Positions 16,961 to 22,342 of a stretch of 22,342 bases of DNA are shown here, piece by piece. The notes below the pieces were generated by a model. That model did no database searches and was not told the DNA's origin. It saw only the letters and a program-made list of their open reading frames with translations. The position numbers were made by a program, and so were the translations under genes. Source of the stretch: an uncultured Oscillospiraceae bacterium. GTDB lineage: Bacteria; Bacillota; Clostridia; Oscillospirales; Oscillospiraceae. Each line of letters opens with the position of its first letter. Position 1 is the first letter of the stretch. The DNA is taken from positions 1 to 22,342 of the forward strand of contig CAKTUT010000004.1 in assembly GCA_934621665.1 (NCBI GenBank), in the 5' to 3' direction.

Positions 16961-16989
16961 TTGACACTCTTTTCCCGCCATGTTATTCT
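16961..16989 (+). promoter_or_regulatory. Sigma-A promoter of the yedE-tusA unit
   Basis: A consensus TTGACA (16961-16966), a 17-base spacer and TATTCT (16984-16989). The predicted start is near 16996, giving a leader of about 70 bases. It is divergent from the hrcA promoter 100 bases away and has no CIRCE of its own. Confidence 0.82.
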
Positions 16990-17064
16990 TTTAATAGAAT
17001 CACGGTGTGCATATTTGCGCCGCACAACGTATCGAAAACGCATATAAAAAGAGGAGAAGAAATC

Positions 17065-18153
17065 ATGAAAAAGATGAACTGGTTCATGATCATCAGCGGC
17101 GTGGCCGTCGGCCTTGCAGCGCTGGTGCTCACGCTGCTTGGAAACCCGGCCAACATGGGCTTCTGTATCGCCTGCTTTGAGCGCGATATCGCGGGTTCGC
17201 TCAGCCTGCACAGCGCAGGCAAGGTTCAGTATCTGCGCCCCGAAATCATCGGGCTGGTGCTCGGCTCGTTCATCATGTCCGTCGGCGCAAAGGAATTCCG
17301 CGCCAAGTCCGGCTCGTCGCCCGCTGTCCGCTTTGTGCTTGGCATGGTCGTCATGATCGGTGCGCTCGTGTTCCTCGGCTGCCCGCTGCGCATGATTCTG
17401 CGTCTGGCCGGCGGCGATCTCAATGCGCTCGTCGCGCTGCTCGGCTTTGTGGCCGGCATCGGCGTTGGCGTTCTGTTCCTGAAAAAGGGCTTTACGCTTG
17501 GCCGCGCCTATCCCTCCACGCTCTGTGACGGCGGCACAATGCCGGTTGTCATGGTTGGCCTGCTGCTGCTTGCCGTGCTCGCTCCGTCCGTGCTCAAGGC
17601 CAGTACCGAGGGTCCCGGCTCCATGCACGCCCCGCTCATCGCCTCGCTGCTCATCGCCATCGTAGTCGGCGCGCTTGCCCAGCGCACCCGCCTTTGCATG
17701 GTCGGCGGCTTCCGCGATGTGATTTTATTCCGTGACACCAACCTCATCTCCGGCTTTATCGCCATCTTCGTCACCGTTCTCATCGGCAACCTCTGCCTGT
17801 CCAAATTCCACCTTGGCTTTACCGGCCAGCCGGTTGCGCACAGCGCGCACCTGTGGAACTTCCTCGGTATGGCTGTTGCGGGCTGGGGCTCTGTCCTGCT
17901 TGGCGGCTGTCCGCTGCGTCAGCTGATTCTTGCCGGTGAGGGCAACGGCGACTCTGCCGTGACGGTATTCGGCATGATCTCCGGTGCAGCGCTTGCGCAC
18001 AACCTGTCGCTTGCAGGCTCTGCCGACTCGGTCAACGAGGCTGGCGAGGTTGTCGTCGGCGGCATCGGCACAAACGGCAAAATTGCCGTTGGCATCTGCT
18101 TTGTCATTCTGCTGGTTGTTTCGCTGCTCTGCACAAAAAAGGAGGAAGCATAA
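17065..18153 (+). CDS. yedE: YedE-family membrane transporter (selenium or sulfur metabolism)
   Basis: A 362-residue polytopic membrane protein with roughly ten hydrophobic segments. It has the YeeE/YedE layout of two related halves, each with a conserved Cys motif: LGCPLRM in the first, LGGCPLRQ in the second. NMGFCIACFERDIAGSL and VQYLRPEIIG resemble the YedE/FdhT branch linked to selenium use, rather than YeeE, which takes up thiosulfate. The immediate TusA-like partner fits either, so the substrate is inference. GAGGAG lies eight bases before the ATG; the frame stays open upstream to about 16912, but that part covers the promoter. No selD, selA or selB is visible in the window. Confidence 0.86.
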   Translation: MKKMNWFMIISGVAVGLAALVLTLLGNPANMGFCIACFERDIAGSLSLHSAGKVQYLRPEIIGLVLGSFIMSVGAKEFRAKSGSSPAVRFVLGMVVMIGALVFLGCPLRMILRLAGGDLNALVALLGFVAGIGVGVLFLKKGFTLGRAYPSTLCDGGTMPVVMVGLLLLAVLAPSVLKASTEGPGSMHAPLIASLLIAIVVGALAQRTRLCMVGGFRDVILFRDTNLISGFIAIFVTVLIGNLCLSKFHLGFTGQPVAHSAHLWNFLGMAVAGWGSVLLGGCPLRQLILAGEGNGDSAVTVFGMISGAALAHNLSLAGSADSVNEAGEVVVGGIGTNGKIAVGICFVILLVVSLLCTKKEEA

Positions 18154-18155
18154 TC

Positions 18156-18359
18156 ATGGTTGACGCAAGAGGTCTCTCCTGCCCCATGCCGGTTGTCATG
18201 GTGCAAAAGGAAATTAAGAAGAACGCCCCCAACACGCTGGAGGTTCTGGTTGACAATCCGTGCTCCGTAGAAAATGTCACGCGGTTTGCCCGCAGCAGCG
18301 GCTATCAGGTCACATCGGAAAAGGACGGTCTTGATTTCAAGCTGACGCTCAGCAAGTAA
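18156..18359 (+). CDS. TusA/SirA-family sulfur (selenium) carrier protein
   Basis: A 67-residue single-domain protein: MVDARGLSCPMPVVMVQKEI carries the CPxP motif with C9 as the expected persulfide-forming cysteine, followed by the LEVLVDNPCSVENVTRFARSSGY region of the family. Such proteins carry sulfur as a persulfide, or act in selenium metabolism as the N-terminal part of YedF; the DsrE-like C-terminal domain of full YedF is missing. It starts two bases after the yedE stop, with AAGGAGG inside the end of yedE, so the two should be made together. The likely role is to accept the chalcogen brought in by YedE, which is inference. Confidence 0.9.
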   Translation: MVDARGLSCPMPVVMVQKEIKKNAPNTLEVLVDNPCSVENVTRFARSSGYQVTSEKDGLDFKLTLSK

Positions 18360-18376
18360 TCCCATTACGATACAAC

Positions 18377-18402
18377 AATACCGCAGCCACGGCTGCGGTA
18401 TT
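18377..18402 (+). terminator. Terminator-like hairpin after the yedE-tusA unit
   Basis: AATACCGCAGCC (18377-18388) pairs perfectly with GGCTGCGGTATT (18391-18402); opening the inner pairs leaves a 10-bp stem with a six-base loop. The following TTTGCGTTTG is a moderate U-rich tail. A second copy of the 3' arm lies downstream (18432-18443). Confidence 0.7.
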
Positions 18403-18408
18403 TGCGTT

Positions 18409-18443
18409 TGTCAAAAAGTCTTTTTTGACAAGCTGCGGTATTT
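18409..18443 (+). other. Second hairpin and repeated terminator arm
   Basis: GTCAAAAA and TTTTTGAC form an AT-rich hairpin within 18409-18429. Just after it, GCTGCGGTATTT (18432-18443) repeats the bases at 18392-18403 and is followed by TTATGCTTTTTT. The upstream arm ACCGCAGC could therefore pair with either copy, the second having the better U-run. Confidence 0.55.
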
Positions 18444-18479
18444 TTATGCTTTTTTGTAAGACCCTATGCAGCCAGCTTA

Positions 18480-18507
18480 TTGTTTTCCAATTTCTCGCCT
18501 GTATAAT
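18480..18507 (+). promoter_or_regulatory. Promoter of the lipoprotein gene
   Basis: A perfect TATAAT (18502-18507) lies 16 bases after TTGTTT (18480-18485). The predicted start is near 18514, about 30 bases before the ATG at 18545. Confidence 0.72.
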
Positions 18508-18544
18508 AAAATCCGGACAGATGTCTTTTGTGGAGGTGCGGAAG

Positions 18545-19753
18545 ATGAAACGGAGAAATGATCTTGCGGCGCTGCTGTTTGCGCTTGTATTGCTCAGCAG
18601 CTGTGCGGCGAATACGCCAGTAGAAACCGGGGCAGACGAAGCGCCAGCAATGGATGCACAAGCCGAGCCAGTTGCGGCGGAAAAAGTGCCCGAAATCCCG
18701 GTATTTGAGCCGCGCGAGCCGTACCGGCTAAACGAGGTGGAGACGCAGCTATTACAAAACGGCGACGAAATTACGGTTGACGGCATCTGCCGCTTCACGG
18801 TCAAGGGCTTTGGCTGCGGGAGAATGGTCACAGCGGACGGAAACACGTGCGCGGGCGCGAAAAAAGGCGAGGTGCTTGTATGGTTGACGTGTGATTATGT
18901 CAACTTGCGTGGTGCGAAAGTCAGCTCCAAGAAGCTGATCAAACAGGCGCACATCCGCTATGACGGCGGCTACAGCGTTGGAAAAAGCGCGTCGTTCTCC
19001 AAAATCGTCCCTGATGAGACGGTTGAGGTCTATTTCTATTATCCCATCCCGGAGGCGCTTGACACAGAGGCTGTGACGATGGAGTTTACCATCGGCGAGC
19101 AGGCGTATCGCTATGAAGTTCCGGCAGACCGCGCGGGCGCAATTGAACCGACGTTCCCAAAGCAGGACGAGCCGGAAGAGGAGGAAAAGCAGCCTATTAC
19201 AGTAGAAGCGCCGCCAAGCGAGCGTCAAAAACCAGAAAATAATACCTCAGACTCGCAGAAAAGTGAAACGGCGGTGGCAGCCAATCAACGGCGTGTAGAG
19301 GGCTACGGTGGCACGTATTGGATTCAGGATTTGGACGATGCCAATCGACTGATAAAACAGACGTATTATGCAGCGGATGGCAGTGTTCGATCCTACTATA
19401 CAAAAGAATACGCTGACAATGGCCGGGATTATATACTGCGATCATATGATGCGAATGGAAATTTATACGATTTGGAAGATCACAAGTTTACGTCCACCCA
19501 GGAAATTCTGAGAAACTATTCCGCTGATGGGACATGGGTATGTACATCATATTATGAACATGTTAATCAGGGATATTATATAGTTAAAGAGGAAAAAGCC
19601 GATGGGCGCTGCTACACGTTCAGCTGGAGTGATACCGGCCACACGGAATTTTGTTATCGCGCCGACGGCACGCTGGAGCGCACGGAATATTATGACAGCA
19701 GCAACAACCTGATAAAAACCGAATACCCGGATGGAACGGTAACAACGCCATAA
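18545..19753 (+). CDS. Unrecognised lipoprotein with C-terminal tyrosine/DG-rich repeats
   Basis: 402 residues; function not recognised. MKRRNDLAALLFALVLLSSC is a lipoprotein signal with the lipobox LSSC and C20 as the acylated cysteine, so it should sit on the outer face of the membrane. Next come an acidic linker, a beta-rich domain (about 45-195, GDEITVDGICRFTVKGFG onward, resembling DUF4352-like Ig folds in style only), an E/P/K/Q-rich spacer (about 195-235), and a C-terminal region with short repeats such as YYAADGSVRSYY, SYDANGNLYD, NYSADGTW and EYYDSSNNLIKTEY, reminiscent of MORN-variant or YD-type repeats. The start has GGAGG eight bases upstream and a promoter in front; the open frame back to 18425 lies over promoter and hairpins. 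Bases 19381-19620 are about 40% GC by hand count, against 63% at 18661-18720. Confidence 0.85.
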   Translation: MKRRNDLAALLFALVLLSSCAANTPVETGADEAPAMDAQAEPVAAEKVPEIPVFEPREPYRLNEVETQLLQNGDEITVDGICRFTVKGFGCGRMVTADGNTCAGAKKGEVLVWLTCDYVNLRGAKVSSKKLIKQAHIRYDGGYSVGKSASFSKIVPDETVEVYFYYPIPEALDTEAVTMEFTIGEQAYRYEVPADRAGAIEPTFPKQDEPEEEEKQPITVEAPPSERQKPENNTSDSQKSETAVAANQRRVEGYGGTYWIQDLDDANRLIKQTYYAADGSVRSYYTKEYADNGRDYILRSYDANGNLYDLEDHKFTSTQEILRNYSADGTWVCTSYYEHVNQGYYIVKEEKADGRCYTFSWSDTGHTEFCYRADGTLERTEYYDSSNNLIKTEYPDGTVTTP

Positions 19754-19766
19754 ACAAAGCAGCATA

Positions 19767-19801
19767 AAAGCCGGACTTCCCGCACGGGGAAGTCCGGCTT
19801 T
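19767..19801. terminator. Bidirectional terminator between lipoprotein and rubrerythrin genes
   Basis: AAAGCCGGACTTCCC (19767-19781) and its exact complement (19787-19801) form a 15-bp stem with loop GCACG. The A-rich and T-rich outer ends serve both convergent genes, although the U-runs are short. Confidence 0.85.
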
Positions 19802-19814
19802 CTGTTGTATCTGC

Positions 19815-20351
19815 TTAATAATTTTCCGCCTTGATCTGGAAATAGCTCTGCGGATGGGCACAGACCGGGCAGACCTCCGGCGCACGCTTGCCGATTACGA
19901 TATGGCCGCAGTTGCCGCACTGCCAGATCTGATCCTCGTCACGCGAGAACACCAGTCCGCCCTGCACGTTTGCCAGCAGCTTGCGATAGCGCGCCTCGTG
20001 CGCCTTTTCAATCGCCGCTACGCCGTCAAACAGCCGTGCAATCTCGTCAAAGCCCTCCTCGCGCGCCGTCTTGGCAAAGCCGACATACATATCGGTCCAT
20101 TCGTAATTTTCTCCGTTTGCCGCGTCGGCCAGATTGACCTCCGTCCCCGGCATACCGCCGTGCAGAAGCTTGAACCAGAGCTTTGCATGCTCCTTTTCGT
20201 TGCGGGACGTCTCGTCAAACAGGTCGCCGATCTGGACATAGCCGTCCTTTTTTGCCTTGGAGGCGTAGTACTGATACGAAACGCAAGCCTGACATTCGCC
20301 CGCAAACGCCGCCATCAGATTGGCCTCGGTTTTGCTGCCTTTCAGCTCCAT
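19815..20351 (-). CDS. rbr: Rubrerythrin
   Basis: A cytoplasmic non-haem iron peroxidase that reduces hydrogen peroxide in anaerobes. It has 178 residues: a ferritin-like four-helix domain with diiron ligands at E19, E52 and H55 (ExxH), E81 and E84 (ExxE), E115 and H118 (ExxH), then a C-terminal rubredoxin domain with iron cysteines C145, C148, C161 and C164 (CGNC and CPVC). The ATG at 20351 is preferred because AAAGGA lies eight bases upstream; an ATG three codons earlier (20360) overlaps that ribosome binding site. It follows the rRNA methyltransferase on the same strand but seems to have its own promoter. Confidence 0.95.
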   Translation of the reverse strand: MELKGSKTEANLMAAFAGECQACVSYQYYASKAKKDGYVQIGDLFDETSRNEKEHAKLWFKLLHGGMPGTEVNLADAANGENYEWTDMYVGFAKTAREEGFDEIARLFDGVAAIEKAHEARYRKLLANVQGGLVFSRDEDQIWQCGNCGHIVIGKRAPEVCPVCAHPQSYFQIKAENY

Positions 20352-20391
20352 GAAAATCATCCTTTCCGTTTATGCAGATATCGCTGTGATT

Positions 20392-20397
20392 AGTATA
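20392..20397 (-). promoter_or_regulatory. Likely -10 box of the rubrerythrin gene
   Basis: TATACT on the minus strand, about 40 bases before the ATG. The -35 region (TGCTTC at 16-base spacing) is poor, which would fit an activated or repressed promoter. I looked for a PerR box and saw only a partial resemblance (TTTTTATAAATTG). Confidence 0.45.
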
Positions 20398-20426
20398 CCG
20401 CAATTTATAAAAAGAAGCACGCTTAC

Positions 20427-21605
20427 TTATAGAATCTGCACCAGATAGCCCTTGAGATACAGTGACTGCTCCGCCGCCAGCGCCGCCGGATGGTCACGCG
20501 ACTGCATCACCATCTCCACCAGCCGCGCCGTGCGGCCGCAGTCGGCCGCCGCCTCACGCAGCATTTTCAAAAACAGCTCCGGCGTCATAAACTGGCTGCA
20601 CGAGCACGAGAGCAAAAAGCCGCCCGGCGCAACCATCTTCATGCACCGCAGGTTCAGCTCCTTGTAGCCTCGATATGCCGCATCGAGCGCCTTGCGGCTC
20701 TTGGCAAACGCGGGCGGATCGCAGATCACAAGGCCATACTGCCGCCCCTCGTCGGAATACTCGCGCGCCAGATCAAACACATTTGCGCACGTCGTTGTAA
20801 TTTTATCGGCCACGCCGTTGCGCTCCGCATTCCTGCGCACCAGCGCCAGCGCCTCGTCCGAAACGTCCACCGCCTCCACGCTCTTTGCGCCATAAAGCGC
20901 CGCGTGCACCGAAAAGCCGCCCGTGCAGCAGCAAAGGTCAAGCACCGTCTTACCCGGACAGTAGGGCTTGATGCGTCCGCGGTTTTCCTGCTGGTCAAGG
21001 AAGTGACCCGTTTTCTGCCCCTCGGCGATGCGCACCAGCATTTTTGCGTCGTGCTCGCGGATCACCAGCTCCTCCGGCACCGTTCCATACACGCAGCCGG
21101 TTTGCTGCGCCAGCCCCTCCTTTTCGCGCACGGCCAGATCGTCCCGCTCATAGATTCCCTGCGGCTGGAACAGCTCTGCCAAAAGCTCGATCAGAACCTG
21201 CTTCCACTGCTCCATTCCAAGCGACGTGATCTGAAACGACAGACAGCTTGCGAATTTATCCACCGTCAGCCCCGGCAGCCCGTCCGACTCGCCGAACACC
21301 ACACGGCACGAATCCGAAAAGCCGAGCGCCCTGCGATATTCCCACGCGGCAGTCAGCCGGCGGCGGAAAAATTCGCGGTCGATCATCTCCGTCTCGTCGC
21401 GCGTCAGCACGCGGACGGTAATTTTTGAGCCGCTGTTAAAAAAGCCGCGCGCGCAAAAGCGCATTTTGCTGTCCAACACATCCACAATCCCGCCGTCCAC
21501 GCACGTATCGTCCGCCCAGTCCAGCTGATTGTCAAAAATCCACGGCGCGCCGCCGCGCACGCGCACATCCTCGCCGCGCCGCAGACAGACCTGACCACTT
21601 ACCAT
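20427..21605 (-). CDS. Class I SAM-dependent rRNA methyltransferase, RlmI-like
   Basis: Probably makes 5-methylcytosine in 23S rRNA (RlmI-type) in the cytoplasm. It has 392 residues, close to E. coli RlmI. An N-terminal PUA-like domain (SGQVCLRRGEDVRVRGGAPWIFDNQL) is followed by a middle region and a Rossmann fold with SAM motif I VLDLCCCTGGFSVHAA from residue 221, an acidic residue in VEAVDVSDEAL, the catalytic-loop motif DPPAFAKS from 296, and LLSCSCSQFM. The exact target base is inferred from family. GGAGG lies seven bases before the ATG. Upstream on the same strand is an unrecognised membrane protein, separated by a hairpin; rubrerythrin follows 75 bases downstream. Confidence 0.88.
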   Translation of the reverse strand: MVSGQVCLRRGEDVRVRGGAPWIFDNQLDWADDTCVDGGIVDVLDSKMRFCARGFFNSGSKITVRVLTRDETEMIDREFFRRRLTAAWEYRRALGFSDSCRVVFGESDGLPGLTVDKFASCLSFQITSLGMEQWKQVLIELLAELFQPQGIYERDDLAVREKEGLAQQTGCVYGTVPEELVIREHDAKMLVRIAEGQKTGHFLDQQENRGRIKPYCPGKTVLDLCCCTGGFSVHAALYGAKSVEAVDVSDEALALVRRNAERNGVADKITTTCANVFDLAREYSDEGRQYGLVICDPPAFAKSRKALDAAYRGYKELNLRCMKMVAPGGFLLSCSCSQFMTPELFLKMLREAAADCGRTARLVEMVMQSRDHPAALAAEQSLYLKGYLVQIL

Positions 21606-21627
21606 ATGAAAACCTCCGAAACGAGAA

Positions 21628-21657
21628 ATAGCGGCATGAAAGCGCTCATGCCGCTAT
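21628..21657 (-). terminator. Hairpin between the membrane protein gene and the methyltransferase gene
   Basis: ATAGCGGCATGA (21628-21639) and its exact complement (21646-21657) make a 12-bp stem with a six-base loop. On the minus strand it is followed by TTTCTCGTTT, a weak U-tract. It lies 11 bases after the upstream stop and just before the next ribosome binding site, so it is a probable terminator, perhaps partial. Confidence 0.65.
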
Positions 21658-21667
21658 CTTATCATAT

Positions 21668-22342
21668 CTACCGCGCAATTTCTACCGAGAAACAAAGGCA
21701 GAATTCGCGCTCCGTCTCCGGCACGCTGTCATCCGGGATGCTCCAGAGATCAACAACACGATACCCCTTTGTCTCGACCTCGCACATAACGTTTACGCCG
21801 TTTGCCGTAAATGAAACACTTTGCAGCGTATCCGGAAGCCGCTTGGAAAGCGACGAAGCGACGTCGGCATAGATACCGTTCTCTTTCTGCGCACCCGCAA
21901 GCGACAGCGCGCACAAAAGCATCTGATTGTAATAGCTGCCAACCCACTGTGTCTTGTCCTCCGGCACAACCTCGAACCACACGCCGACCACCTCGCCGCT
22001 TTCCGTTTCAAAGTGGTACTCCGGCATCGCATCGGGATGCATTGATATGACAATCATTCCATCCTCTCTCTGCGGCTCGTGCCACGCGCCGTCCGCGCCG
22101 AGCTCCTTCTCGAACTCCACATCCAGCAACTTTTCATAGTACGCGAAATTCTCCGCGTACTGCGCCATTGTCAGCGGACCGCGGTTCGGCGGCAAGCGCT
22201 GTGCCAGCGTCAGTACGACAATTGTGAAGAAGCAGAGCGCCACCGCCGCGAGATACCCCGCCGTGCGCTGCCATTTCCGGTCGCGCAGCGTCACGATATA
22301 GCCGTCATCCCACGGCTGTGCCTCGCCGTTATCGCTGCGCAC
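21668..22342 (-). CDS. Unrecognised one-pass membrane protein (5' end at or beyond window edge)
   Basis: At least 224 residues; function not recognised. The frame is open to the window edge, where the last codon is GTG, so the true start may be there or further out. A short charged cytoplasmic part (DDGYIVTLRDRKWQR) precedes one membrane segment at about visible residues 27-50 (GYLAAVALCFFTIVVLTLA), then an extracytoplasmic domain of roughly 170 residues. That domain contains MIVISMHPDAMPEYHFETES, VVGVWFEVVPED and a C-terminal beta-rich part ending FCLCFSVEIAR. No catalytic motif or known fold stands out. The gene has ordinary GC-rich codon use and is followed by a hairpin. Confidence 0.75.
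   Translation of the reverse strand: MRSDNGEAQPWDDGYIVTLRDRKWQRTAGYLAAVALCFFTIVVLTLAQRLPPNRGPLTMAQYAENFAYYEKLLDVEFEKELGADGAWHEPQREDGMIVISMHPDAMPEYHFETESGEVVGVWFEVVPEDKTQWVGSYYNQMLLCALSLAGAQKENGIYADVASSLSKRLPDTLQSVSFTANGVNVMCEVETKGYRVVDLWSIPDDSVPETEREFCLCFSVEIAR

Noticed and set aside
20352..20426. PerR box before rubrerythrin
   Set aside because: Only a partial AT-rich resemblance; no good palindromic match to the known consensus.

Overview
The window is a gene-dense piece of a GC-rich, anaerobic, Gram-positive (Firmicutes/Clostridia-type) chromosome. Pointers are a hrcA-grpE-dnaK-dnaJ operon under a perfect CIRCE operator, strong AGGAGG-type ribosome binding sites, several GTG/TTG starts, a rubrerythrin, a BMP-type nucleoside ABC transporter and a YedE/TusA selenium-type pair. 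The base composition and protein style would suit an Oscillospirales-like gut clostridium, but that placement is inference; no rRNA or tRNA is present to confirm it. I see no mobile elements, CRISPR arrays or phage genes. Nearly all of the window is core metabolism and stress response.

Layout. Positions 1-664 (minus) hold a secreted NodB-type polysaccharide deacetylase with a GTG start, cut by the left edge. Divergent from it, a plus-strand run covers 758-6009: prfA (RF1), a Sua5-type threonylcarbamoyl-AMP synthase, a divergent dephospho-CoA kinase, an M18 aminopeptidase, then, after a structured intergenic region, an M14 metallocarboxypeptidase. A bidirectional terminator separates this from a minus-strand nucleoside uptake and salvage operon (11774-6117): ABC ATPase, two permeases, pyrimidine-nucleoside phosphorylase and uridine kinase. 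The operon has no substrate-binding lipoprotein gene beside it. Upstream of that, also on the minus strand, lies hrcA-grpE-dnaK-dnaJ (16779-11979), with promoter and CIRCE at 16802-16861.

Divergent from hrcA, 17065-18359 (plus) encodes YedE and a TusA-like protein. A two-part hairpin region follows, then an unrecognised lipoprotein (18545-19753) whose C-terminal repeat region is clearly AT-richer than its surroundings. The right end is minus-strand: rubrerythrin (20351-19815), an RlmI-like rRNA methyltransferase (21605-20427) and an unrecognised one-pass membrane protein that runs off the right edge.

How the genes work together. The plus-strand left block serves translation and CoA synthesis plus peptide turnover. 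The nucleoside operon imports nucleosides, splits pyrimidine nucleosides by phosphorolysis and phosphorylates uridine or cytidine. The heat-shock operon is self-regulated by HrcA at CIRCE. YedE/TusA probably handles selenium or reduced sulfur. I did not find a clearly novel multi-gene system. The most interesting items are regulatory RNA structures (5052-5088, 4936-5015, 18377-18443), the two-part lipoprotein, the divergent CoaE, and the missing binding protein in the nucleoside operon.
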